From NCBI GenBank assembly GCA_905215835.1, contig CAJMRR010000030.1:1-16173 (forward strand): 16,173 nucleotides of DNA. Direction: 5' to 3'. Below are positions 7,213 to 13,827 of this stretch, piece by piece. Under the pieces are notes generated by a model that saw nothing but the letters and a program-made list of their open reading frames with translations, ran no database searches and was not told the DNA's origin. Both the position numbers and the translations under genes were made by a program. This stretch comes from an uncultured bacterium. Its GTDB lineage: Bacteria > Actinomycetota > Coriobacteriia > Coriobacteriales > Coriobacteriaceae. Position 1 is the first letter of the stretch. Every line of letters starts with the position of its first letter.

Positions 7213-7244
7213 CAAGCAGGGGAGGTTTTGGCCTTCCCTGCTTG
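7213..7244 (+). terminator. Strong hairpin between livJ2 and livH (attenuator or mRNA stabiliser)
   Basis: A 13-bp stem (7213-7225 with 7232-7244, one G.U pair, six-base loop) starts about 30 bp after the livJ2 stop. No clean run of T follows (CTTGGTATC), so complete termination is doubtful. Partial termination or 3'-end protection of the receptor message fits the need for more receptor than permease. Confidence 0.6.
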
Positions 7245-7254
7245 CTTGGTATCT

Positions 7255-7274
7255 AGGGACAGTGTAACGTCCCT
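7255..7274 (+). promoter_or_regulatory. Second small hairpin in the livH leader
   Basis: AGGGAC (7255-7260) and GTCCCT (7269-7274) form a 6-bp stem with an eight-base loop, followed by GTTTCAT. It lies ten bases after the larger hairpin and 46 bp before livH. It may act with that hairpin as an attenuator, or be part of an operator (GTAAC 7264-7268, then 6 bp, then GTTTC 7275-7279). Speculative. Confidence 0.35.
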
Positions 7275-7320
7275 GTTTCATACATTAACTGGAAACCTAT
7301 TCGAAAGGGGGATGTGGAAC

Positions 7321-8202
7321 ATGACGGTCTTTATCCAATACCTGGTCAACGGCCTGTCCATGGGCAGCGTCTACGCCATCATCGCGTTGGGCTACACCAT
7401 GGTCTACGGTATCGCCAAGATGCTGAACTTCGCTCACGGCGATGTCATCATGGTCGGTGCCTATGTCTCGTTCTGTGCCACGTCGTATCTCGGCCTTCCG
7501 GGCTGGGCATCTGTAATTCTTTCTTGTGTGGTCTGTACCGTTCTCGGTGTTCTCATCGAGGGTCTGGCATACAAGCCGCTGCGCCAAGCAGGCCCGCTGG
7601 CCGTTCTGATCACGGCTATCGGCGTGTCTTACTTCCTGCAGAACGCCGCGCAGCTTCTGTGGGGCGCCACGCCCAAGAACTTCACTTCGCTCGTCACCTT
7701 CCAGGTGCCGGAGTTCTTGGCCAAGTTCAACGTGAGCGCCGTCTCGCTCGTCACCATCGTCGCCTGCCTGGTTATCATGGCCGGCCTGATGTTCTTTACA
7801 GGTAAGACCAAGATGGGCAAGGCCATGCGCGCCGTGTCCGAGGACAAGGCTGCCGCTCAGCTCATGGGCATCAACGTCAACCGCACCATTTCGATGACGT
7901 TTGCCATCGGCTCTGCCCTTGCCGCCATCGCCGGCGTGCTGCTGTGCTCCTACTCGCCGGTGCTGCAGCCCACGACGGGTGCTATGCCTGGCATCAAGGC
8001 CTTCGACGCCGCTGTCTTCGGTGGCATCGGCTCCATCCCCGGCGCTTTTGTCGGTGGCATTCTCATCGGCATCATCGAGGCGATGGCGCAGGCTTACATT
8101 TCCACGAGCCTTGCCAACTCCATCGTCTTTGGTGTTTTGATCATCGTCCTGCTCGTCAAGCCTGCCGGCCTCTTGGGCAAGTACGTCCCCGAGAAGGTGT
8201 AG
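7321..8202 (+). CDS. livH: ABC transporter permease LivH, branched-chain amino acid type
   Basis: A 293-residue inner-membrane permease, one half of the LivHM translocation channel. It opens with the family-typical FIQYLVNGLSMGSVYAIIAL and GYTMVYGIAKMLNFAHGDVIM, and later shows KAMRAVSEDKAAAQLMGINVNR, the cytoplasmic coupling-helix region that contacts the ATPases, and FDAAVFGGIGSIPGAFVGGILIG. About eight hydrophobic segments are visible; length is close to E. coli LivH. ATG 7321 lies nine bases after GAAAGGGGG; the in-frame ATG at 7312 abuts that ribosome site and is therefore less likely. The stop codon is immediately followed by the livM start region. Confidence 0.95.
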   Translation: MTVFIQYLVNGLSMGSVYAIIALGYTMVYGIAKMLNFAHGDVIMVGAYVSFCATSYLGLPGWASVILSCVVCTVLGVLIEGLAYKPLRQAGPLAVLITAIGVSYFLQNAAQLLWGATPKNFTSLVTFQVPEFLAKFNVSAVSLVTIVACLVIMAGLMFFTGKTKMGKAMRAVSEDKAAAQLMGINVNRTISMTFAIGSALAAIAGVLLCSYSPVLQPTTGAMPGIKAFDAAVFGGIGSIPGAFVGGILIGIIEAMAQAYISTSLANSIVFGVLIIVLLVKPAGLLGKYVPEKV

Positions 8203-8211
8203 GTGAGCGTT

Positions 8212-9291
8212 ATGAAGTTTCTTAAAGACAAGCAGACGCGTCACGACTTTGTTACGTACGCCATGTGCGTTGTGGCGTTCGCCATCGTGTTCTTTATGCA
8301 GTCCAACCACATGATCCCGCGCATGATTGCTGGTCAGTTGGTTCCTATTACGGCCTACATCGTCATGGCCATTTCCCTCAACCTTGTCGTCGGCATCGCG
8401 GGCGACCTGTCGCTGGGCCATGCGGGCTTTATGAGTGTCGGCGCCTACACGGGCATCGTCACCGCCGTCGCGCTGGAGAGCGCCGTTCCCTCCGATCCGG
8501 TGCGCCTTATCATCAGCATCGTGGTCGGCGCTATCGCCGCTGCCATCTTGGGCTTCTTGATTGGTATCCCGGTCCTGCGCCTGAGCGGCGATTACCTGGC
8601 TATCGTGACGCTGGCCTTTGGCGAGATCATCAAAGAGATCGTCACCTGCCTCATTGTGGGCGTCGACTCCCGCGGCCTGCACGTGATCTTTAACATCACG
8701 GGCAACTCTACGATCGACGACCTGCACCTGCTCGAGGACGGCACCGCCATCATCAAGGGCGCCCAGGGCGCCTCGGGCGTGTCGACGTACTCGACCTTCC
8801 TCGCCGGTGCCATCCTGGTCATGGTCGCACTCGTGATCGTGCTCAACCTGGTTCGCAGCCGTACCGGCCGTGCCATTATGGCCGTGCGCGATAACAAGAT
8901 TGCAGCCGAGTCCGTAGGCATCTCCGTCACCGAGTACCGCATGATCGCCTTCGTGGCTTCCGCTGCCCTCGCCGGTGCTGCCGGAGCCCTCTTCGGCGGT
9001 AACTTCTCGCAGCTCTCCGCCACCAAGTTCGACTTCAACACGTCCATTCTCATCCTGGTGTTCGTGGTCCTGGGCGGTCTGGGCAATATGCGCGGCTCCG
9101 TCATCGCGGCGGCGCTACTCACGGTGCTTCCCGAGCTGCTTCGTCAGTTCTCGGACTACCGCATGCTCATCTACGCCATCGTGCTGATCCTGGTCATGAT
9201 TTTTACCAACAACCCGCAGCTCAAGGCGTTCTTCGGTCGCGTCAAGGACCGCTTTGCTTCCAAGAAGGAGGTGGCAGCCGATGCCCAGTAA
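8212..9291 (+). CDS. livM: ABC transporter permease LivM, branched-chain amino acid type
   Basis: A 359-residue second permease of the importer. Diagnostic stretches are AISLNLVVGIAGDLSLGHAG and FMSVGAYTGI in the first membrane half, LRLSGDYLAIVTLAFGEIIK in the middle, and GRAIMAVRDNKIAAESVGI followed by FVVLGGLGNMRGSVIAA near the end. About nine membrane segments are apparent, with a soluble loop of about 40 residues (after VGVDSRGLHVIF) between segments. The start is taken as ATG 8212 (AGGTGAGC at 8201-8208 as ribosome site); GTG 8203, directly after the livH stop, is an alternative that adds three residues. The 3' end overlaps livG by 11 bp, indicating translational coupling. Confidence 0.95.
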   Translation: MKFLKDKQTRHDFVTYAMCVVAFAIVFFMQSNHMIPRMIAGQLVPITAYIVMAISLNLVVGIAGDLSLGHAGFMSVGAYTGIVTAVALESAVPSDPVRLIISIVVGAIAAAILGFLIGIPVLRLSGDYLAIVTLAFGEIIKEIVTCLIVGVDSRGLHVIFNITGNSTIDDLHLLEDGTAIIKGAQGASGVSTYSTFLAGAILVMVALVIVLNLVRSRTGRAIMAVRDNKIAAESVGISVTEYRMIAFVASAALAGAAGALFGGNFSQLSATKFDFNTSILILVFVVLGGLGNMRGSVIAAALLTVLPELLRQFSDYRMLIYAIVLILVMIFTNNPQLKAFFGRVKDRFASKKEVAADAQ

Positions 9292-10141
9292 ATTTGAGTT
9301 CAAGAAGGGCAAGATGGTCCCGTATCCTTCTGGCGCCATCGTTCCCGATCGTGACCTGGGCGAGCGCCCTGCACTCGAGTGCATCCACCTGGGCATTGAG
9401 TTCGGTGGCCTTAAGGCAGTCGACGACTTTAGCCTGACTATCGGCAAGACCGAGATCGCCGGTCTGATCGGTCCCAACGGCGCCGGCAAGACCACGGTCT
9501 TCAACCTGCTCACCAAGGTGTACCAGCCCACGCATGGCACCATCCTGCTCGACGGCGAGGACACTTCGGGCAAGTCGGTCTACCAGGTCAACCGCATGGG
9601 TATTGCCCGTACCTTCCAGAACATTCGCCTATTCAACACCATGACGGTGGAGGATAACGTCAAGGTCGGCCTGCACAACCAGGAGCGCTACTCCGGCTTT
9701 GAGGGCGTGCTGCGCCTGCCGACGTATTGGAAGCACGAGAAGGCCGCCCACGAGCGCGCCATGGAGCTGCTGTCCATTTTTGACATGGAGCACCTGGCAA
9801 ATGAACAGGCCGGCTCGCTTCCTTACGGCGCTCAGCGCCGTCTGGAGATCGTCCGCGCGCTTGCCACTAACCCCAAGCTGCTGCTGCTCGACGAGCCTGC
9901 CGCCGGCATGAACCCGTCCGAGACCGCAGAGCTCATGGCGAACATCGTCAAGATTCGCGACACCTTCGGCATCGCCATCATGCTTATCGAGCATGATATG
10001 TCGCTCGTTATGAACATCTGCGAGGGCATCTGCGTGCTTAACTTTGGCAAGGTTATCGCCAAGGGTACGGCGGAGGAAATCCAGAACAACGACGCCGTTA
10101 TCGAGGCGTATCTGGGTAAGCAGGATAAGGGGGAGAACTAA
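9281..10141 (+). CDS. livG: ABC transporter ATP-binding protein LivG
   Basis: A 286-residue cytosolic ATPase that powers the LivHM channel. Walker A is GPNGAGKT (residues 64-71), the Q-loop lies around ARTFQNIRLF, the signature motif is LPYGAQ (180-185), Walker B is LLLLDEP (200-206) and the switch histidine is H238 in IEHDM. The signature departs from the classic LSGGQ, as is usual in LivG proteins. There are about 30 extra residues before the ATPase core. The ATG at 9281 lies inside the end of livM and has an excellent ribosome site AAGGAGGTG (9265-9273) seven to eight bases upstream; longer in-frame starts inside livM are unlikely. livF begins right after its stop codon. Confidence 0.96.
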   Translation: MPSKFEFKKGKMVPYPSGAIVPDRDLGERPALECIHLGIEFGGLKAVDDFSLTIGKTEIAGLIGPNGAGKTTVFNLLTKVYQPTHGTILLDGEDTSGKSVYQVNRMGIARTFQNIRLFNTMTVEDNVKVGLHNQERYSGFEGVLRLPTYWKHEKAAHERAMELLSIFDMEHLANEQAGSLPYGAQRRLEIVRALATNPKLLLLDEPAAGMNPSETAELMANIVKIRDTFGIAIMLIEHDMSLVMNICEGICVLNFGKVIAKGTAEEIQNNDAVIEAYLGKQDKGEN

Positions 10142-10855
10142 ATGGCAGAGCCGATGCTTTCCGTCTACAACATCAACGTCTGGTACGGCGCCATCCACGC
10201 CATCAAGGACATCTCCTTTAACGTTAACGAGGGCGAGATCGTGGCCTTGATTGGTGCCAACGGTGCCGGCAAGTCCACAACGCTCAAGACCGTCTCGGGC
10301 CTGCTGCGCTCCAAGACCGGCTCCATCAAGTTTATGGGCGAGGACATTACCCATACGCCCGCTGATAAGCTGGTTGGTAAGGGCCTGGCTCAGGTTCCCG
10401 AGGGTCGTCGCGCCTTTTTGCAGATGACGGTCGAGGAGAACCTGGAGATGGGCGCCTATACACAGCCCAAGTCCACAATTGCTCCGGGCCTGGAGCGCGT
10501 CTACGAGCAGTTCCCGCGCCTGAAGGAACGTCGTCGCCAGGTCGCCGGCACCCTTTCGGGCGGCGAGCAGCAGATGCTCGTTATGGGGCGCGCCCTTATG
10601 AGTAACCCCAAACTGCTTATGCTCGACGAACCTTCCATGGGTCTGGCACCGATTCTGATCGAACAGATCTTCCAGATTGTCGAGGACCTGCACAAGGCCG
10701 GCACCACGGTGCTTCTGGTCGAGCAAAACGCGCAGATGGCGCTTTCCATCGCCACACGCGGTTACGTGCTCGAGACCGGCAAGATCACCATGACCGGCAC
10801 CGGCCAAGAGCTCCTGCACGACGACAACGTCCGCAAGGCCTATCTGGGTGGTTAA
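10142..10855 (+). CDS. livF: ABC transporter ATP-binding protein LivF
   Basis: A 237-residue second ATPase of the importer, forming the nucleotide-binding dimer with LivG. Walker A is GANGAGKS (38-45), the signature LSGGEQQ (138-144), and Walker B LLMLDEPSMGLAP (158-170); VEQN (193-196) stands where many ABC ATPases have the switch histidine, as is normal for LivF. AQVPEGRRAFLQMTVEENL is the LivF-type Q-loop region. It starts on the base after the livG stop, with AAGGGGGAG a few bases upstream, and is the last gene of the operon, followed by a strong terminator. Confidence 0.96.
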   Translation: MAEPMLSVYNINVWYGAIHAIKDISFNVNEGEIVALIGANGAGKSTTLKTVSGLLRSKTGSIKFMGEDITHTPADKLVGKGLAQVPEGRRAFLQMTVEENLEMGAYTQPKSTIAPGLERVYEQFPRLKERRRQVAGTLSGGEQQMLVMGRALMSNPKLLMLDEPSMGLAPILIEQIFQIVEDLHKAGTTVLLVEQNAQMALSIATRGYVLETGKITMTGTGQELLHDDNVRKAYLGG

Positions 10856-10865
10856 TCCATTCAAC

Positions 10866-10904
10866 AAAGGGGGCGCTGACCAACCCGGTCAGCGCCCCCT
10901 TTTA
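10866..10904 (+). terminator. Rho-independent terminator of the liv operon
   Basis: A perfect 16-bp stem (10866-10881 with 10887-10902; GC-rich core GGGGGCGCTGACC) with a five-base loop AACCC and a T-run (CCCCCTTTTAA) forms ten bases after the livF stop. The right arm's T-run makes it orientation-specific for the plus strand. Confidence 0.92.
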
Positions 10905-10972
10905 AGTTGCGGTGGAATAGGGACTAAATGGGAGTCTCAGAGGCCAAAAGAGTCCCTATTCCACCGCAACTT
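10904..10972. repeat. Long perfect inverted repeat (22-bp arms) downstream of the liv terminator
   Basis: Arm 10904-10925 (contains GCGGTGGAATAGGGACT) is the exact reverse complement of 10951-10972, with a 25-bp centre. It directly abuts the liv terminator and precedes cutC by 58 bp. It has no T-run of its own and encodes nothing. The perfect arms, well beyond what a terminator needs, suggest a dispersed palindromic unit (REP or MITE type) or a structured leader of cutC. I cannot tell how often it occurs elsewhere. Confidence 0.75.
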
Positions 10973-11030
10973 CATGGGGATGTGTGACAATGCCCGTCGG
11001 AAAACATCTGCTGTCTTTGGGGGTCTATCT

Positions 11031-11708
11031 ATGGTGTACGAGTTTTGTGCCGAGAACTTTGAGCGGGTGCCGGCGGCTATCGATGCCGGTGCAAGGCGTA
11101 TTGAACTGTGCGACAACCTTGCCGTCGGTGGCACTACACCCTCGGCCGGTGTTATCAGCGCTACAGTCAGCTATGCTCACGAGCATGACGCGCGAGTGAT
11201 GTGCATGATTCGTCCGCGTGGCGGTGACTTTCATTACAACCAAGACGAGCTGCGCATGATGGAGATGGACCTGGGCCTTGCCGTAAGCGCCGGCGTTGAC
11301 GGCTTGGTCTTTGGCAGCTGCAAGCCCTGCGCTGGCGGATGGGCGCTCGACGAGCTTACGTTGGGCGCCCTCGTGATGGCCGCGGGCTGCGCGACCGAGG
11401 AATGCAAGCGTGAGCCCATCGACATCACCTTCCACATGGCGTTTGATCAGCTCTCGCCCGAGGCTCAGCTCGACGCGATTGACATACTCGTCGACTGCGG
11501 CATCACACGCATCTTGACGCATGGCGGCGCTGCCGGTACGCCGATCGAGGACAACTTCGAAAACCTGGCCCGCTTGATCGAGTATGCGGGCGATCGCTTG
11601 ACCATCCTTCCCGGCGGCGGCATTTCCACGGCCAACCGCGATACCGTGGCGGCGGCACTGGGCGTCTCCGAGCTCCATGGCACAAGGATCGTACCGCTGG
11701 AGGTGTAG
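11031..11708 (+). CDS. cutC: CutC-family protein (copper homeostasis family, TIM-barrel)
   Basis: A 225-residue cytosolic protein of the CutC family, historically linked to copper homeostasis but with an unsettled biochemical role. It has the family signature YEFCAENFE...GARRIELCDNLAVGGTTPS at residues 3-45, then CMIRPRGGDFHYNQDELRMM, GVDGLVFGS, ITFHMAFDQ, GITRILTHGGAAGTPIE and LPGGGIS, which are alternating strands and loops of a TIM barrel. Length fits the family. ATG 11031 is chosen because homology starts there and GGGGG (11019-11023) lies seven bases upstream; the reading frame is open farther upstream through the inverted repeat, but that extension has no family resemblance. The next gene follows after three bases, so the two are co-transcribed. 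Confidence 0.9.
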   Translation: MVYEFCAENFERVPAAIDAGARRIELCDNLAVGGTTPSAGVISATVSYAHEHDARVMCMIRPRGGDFHYNQDELRMMEMDLGLAVSAGVDGLVFGSCKPCAGGWALDELTLGALVMAAGCATEECKREPIDITFHMAFDQLSPEAQLDAIDILVDCGITRILTHGGAAGTPIEDNFENLARLIEYAGDRLTILPGGGISTANRDTVAAALGVSELHGTRIVPLEV

Positions 11709-11711
11709 CCC

Positions 11712-12512
11712 GTGGCGCTTGTATTCGATGTTCAGCAGGCGAGTGGCAAGCCCGACGACAACCGTCGTCCCGGCACCGCGTGCCCCTTTTGCGATACAGA
11801 AGGGCTCACCAACATCATCCAGCGCGACGGTGACTGCATCTGGCTCGAGAATAAGTTCAAAACCCTGCGCGCCACCCATCAAACCGTGCTAATCGAGTCG
11901 GCCGATCACGATGCCGACCTGGTGACCTATGAGCCGGATGAACTCCACCATGTGATGCGGTTTGCCCTGGGTTGCTGGCAGCAGATGATCGATTCACAGC
12001 AGTATCGAAGCGTGCTCATGTACAAGAACAAGGGTCCGCTCTCGGGCGGTAGTCTCGTTCATCCGCACATGCAGATTGTGGGTTTGGAGCAGGAAGACGG
12101 CTATGCTTCGCTGACTTCTGCCAATTTCGAAGGCATCAATGTCTGGCGACAGGGGAGAATCGCGGTCAACATCTCAACCGAACCGATCATGGGGTTCTTT
12201 GAGATCAACGTTTCAGCCCCGCAGGGAATCGCCGCCAGCGATGACACGAGAGACCAAGCCGAGGCGGATCTCTTCGCCGACGCAATCCAGGCAGCTCTGC
12301 GCTATATCTTGCACGAGCACCATGGCGGTCGTGCAGAGTCGTACAACCTGTTCTTCTATCACATGAGCGGCCGGACCATTGCCAAGGCGCTTCCACGTTG
12401 GGTGGTTTCACCCTACTTTGTCGGGTATCGGCTGGCTCAGGTCAATGCTGAGACCACGCTCGATGTCGATGCGGAGCGACTCCGCGCACATCTGGAGGCG
12501 CTCACATCGTAA
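11712..12512 (+). CDS. Galactose-1-phosphate uridylyltransferase-like protein (GalT/HIT superfamily)
   Basis: A 266-residue cytosolic protein resembling the GalT branch of the HIT superfamily (perhaps the DUF4931 group). Visible motifs are CPFC (residues 24-27), placed like the zinc cysteines of GalT, and NKGPLSGGSLVHPHMQ ending in HPHMQ (117-121), where the second histidine would be the nucleotidyl-transfer nucleophile, as in HPHGQ of GalT. A C-terminal block (SYNLFFYHMSGRTIAKALPRW) adds a further possible metal or substrate histidine. It is shorter than a full GalT (about 350). The start is GTG 11712, seven to eight bases after a strong GGAGG (11699-11703) inside the cutC end. The substrate is unknown; its coupling with cutC is the main contextual clue. 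Confidence 0.75.
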   Translation: MALVFDVQQASGKPDDNRRPGTACPFCDTEGLTNIIQRDGDCIWLENKFKTLRATHQTVLIESADHDADLVTYEPDELHHVMRFALGCWQQMIDSQQYRSVLMYKNKGPLSGGSLVHPHMQIVGLEQEDGYASLTSANFEGINVWRQGRIAVNISTEPIMGFFEINVSAPQGIAASDDTRDQAEADLFADAIQAALRYILHEHHGGRAESYNLFFYHMSGRTIAKALPRWVVSPYFVGYRLAQVNAETTLDVDAERLRAHLEALTS

Positions 12513-12522
12513 AGTGAGCGCC
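12497..12522 (+). terminator. Hairpin over the GalT-like stop codon, between convergent genes
   Basis: GGCGCTCAC (12497-12505) and GTGAGCGCC (12514-12522) pair perfectly around an eight-base loop that contains the stop codon. Only 27 bp separate the two convergent genes. No T-run follows on either strand, so it is at best a weak or bidirectional terminator. Confidence 0.45.
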
Positions 12523-12539
12523 CGCACACTGCGGACGGT

Positions 12540-13538
12540 TTAGCGCGCCATTGCATCGCGGCCGGCCTCGACGCGCTTGCGCTGGGCGGCGCGCTCCTCG
12601 CCGGTCAGACGCTCAAAGAAGTGCCCGATAAGCGAGGCGAGCACCTGCTGAAACAACGTTCCACACATGACGGGAAACACAACTTCGCCCGGAAAGTATT
12701 GCGTGGCGATGACGGCGCCCGAAGAGATATTGCGCATGCCGCAGGTAAAGCACATGGTGGTCGTTTCGCTATATGGCAGATGCAGCGCGCGAGCGACCAG
12801 AATGCCGACGACAAAGCCGCTGATGGCGAAGACCAAAATAAAGAGGGCTACTTCCAAGCGCACCGCGTTCATGTGCAGCATGTACTCGCTCATGGCGGTG
12901 GAGTTGGAGGCGATAACGCCCATCATCATGAACTTGCAGGCGGGTGAGAGCGCGGGGGAGAGTTTTTCGTGCCCCCATCCGCGCGTGAGCTCGTTGATCA
13001 CGATGCCGAGCACGGCGGGGATGGCGATCATAAAGGCCATGTTCTGCATCATACTTGGCACGTCGATCGAGACGGTGGCGCCCAGCAGGAGCTTGAGCGT
13101 AAGCGGAATCGTCACAGGTGAGATGACCGAGGACGTCAGGATGATGGTGAGTGCGAGCGGGCCGTTGCCGCCGAACATGCTGATCCACATAAAAGCGGTG
13201 ACTGCCACGGGCACACTGTATTCGAGCACGATGCCGCAGACAAGGTTGGGGTTGGAGCCAAAGAACAGTGAGCCCATGGCATACGCCGCGATGGGGATGA
13301 TCACAGCTGAGACAAATAACGCCAAAATCAGATGCAGGGGACGGCGGAACACCTCAGCTACCTGATGGAAGGTGTTGCTGAGCGCGCCTTGGAACGTCAT
13401 AAAGGCAAACAGGGTGGGAACGATGGGCTTGAGAACGCCGATCTGCTGAGGAAAGAGCACGCCGAGCGCCACGCAAATCGGAACGATGATTTGCATGTGC
13501 CCCGCGAGAAACTTGCCCAGTCCAACCCATTGCTTCAT
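12540..13538 (-). CDS. Bile acid:sodium symporter (BASS) family transporter
   Basis: A 332-residue polytopic inner-membrane protein of the BASS fold with about nine to ten hydrophobic segments and short polar linkers. Family-like stretches are PTLFAFMTFQGALSNTF near residue 41, a middle GIVLEYSVPVAVTAFMW, and TCGMRNISSGAVIATQYFP, whose polar break in a helix corresponds to the crossover and sodium-site region of the family. The C-terminal 25 residues are charged and cytosolic. BASS members move organic anions such as keto acids, pantothenate or bile acids with sodium; nothing here fixes the substrate. The ATG is preceded by AAGGGAG about 12 bases upstream, a somewhat long spacing. It stands alone, divergent from the RecJ gene. 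Confidence 0.87.
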   Translation of the reverse strand: MKQWVGLGKFLAGHMQIIVPICVALGVLFPQQIGVLKPIVPTLFAFMTFQGALSNTFHQVAEVFRRPLHLILALFVSAVIIPIAAYAMGSLFFGSNPNLVCGIVLEYSVPVAVTAFMWISMFGGNGPLALTIILTSSVISPVTIPLTLKLLLGATVSIDVPSMMQNMAFMIAIPAVLGIVINELTRGWGHEKLSPALSPACKFMMMGVIASNSTAMSEYMLHMNAVRLEVALFILVFAISGFVVGILVARALHLPYSETTTMCFTCGMRNISSGAVIATQYFPGEVVFPVMCGTLFQQVLASLIGHFFERLTGEERAAQRKRVEAGRDAMAR

Positions 13539-13620
13539 ATGCTCTTGTGACTCCCTTTGCTCGTGAATCCGTTTTGAATGGATATGCTAGACGCTTGCAT
13601 GCGCCCGTGCGCCAGAAACG

Positions 13621-13635
13621 CTCGAATATTTCGAG
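13621..13635. promoter_or_regulatory. Operator-like dyad in the BASS/recJ intergenic region
   Basis: CTCGAA (13621-13626), TAT, TTCGAG (13630-13635) is a perfect 15-bp dyad in the middle of the divergent intergenic region, 83 bp upstream of the BASS start and 65 bp before the recJ -10 box. It could bind a dimeric regulator of either gene. Based on symmetry alone. Confidence 0.3.
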
Positions 13636-13678
13636 GCTATTACCGCCCTCGTTTATCGAAACCACGGCGTGCTGGACG

Positions 13679-13705
13679 TTGTGCGTCCGCGCTGCACGGT
13701 ATAAT
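13679..13705 (+). promoter_or_regulatory. Promoter with consensus -10 for the leader ORF and RecJ-helicase gene
   Basis: TATAAT at 13700-13705 is a perfect -10 box in GC-rich surroundings. The best -35 match, TTGTGC (13679-13684), sits at a short 15-bp spacing, so recognition may rest mostly on the -10. Transcription would begin near 13712, giving a leader of about 100 nt before the recJ start; a small hairpin, GCCTGC/GCGGGC (13725-13730/13735-13740), lies in it. Confidence 0.6.
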
Positions 13706-13761
13706 AAATCCGTTCAACAGATCTGCCTGCCGAAGCGGGCATACACAGAGGACTCATCGCT

Positions 13762-13827
13762 ATGAACCGTGAGAGGTATCGCGGCGACCTGCCCCTATCG
13801 GGGGTGGGTGCCTATGTCATCGCTTAA
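13762..13827 (+). CDS. Putative 21-residue leader peptide overlapping the recJ start
   Basis: A short frame (begins MNRERYRGD, ends GAYVIA) opens with ATG 13762 behind a good ribosome site AGAGGA (13747-13752) and ends with TAA at 13825-13827, 14 bp inside the RecJ-helicase frame. CCCC (13792-13795) and GGGG (13800-13803) within it can pair and hide the GGGGG that serves as the RecJ ribosome site, so translating this frame could open it. No family is recognised. It may be a coupling leader or a chance frame. Confidence 0.4.
   Translation: MNRERYRGDLPLSGVGAYVIA

Noticed and set aside
7297..8727. 476-codon minus-strand frame opposite livH/livM
   Set aside because: Low-complexity Asp/His/Gly/Ala composition spanning two real permease genes; a codon-bias artefact.
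9254..9280. Longer LivG start inside livM
   Set aside because: The AAGGAGGTG ribosome site at 9265-9273 would be inside the coding part; ATG 9281 is correctly spaced from it.
9629..10867. 412-codon minus-strand frame opposite livG/livF
   Set aside because: Antisense to two ATPases with complete Walker and signature motifs; no domain of its own.
10848..11030. N-terminal extension of CutC through the terminator and inverted repeat
   Set aside because: The frame happens to be open, but the extra 61 residues have no family match and cross a strong terminator; ATG 11031 has a suitable ribosome site.
13547..13772. Frames of 64-72 codons in the BASS/recJ gap
   Set aside because: Overlapping frames with no family resemblance that cover the promoter and dyad; probably chance.
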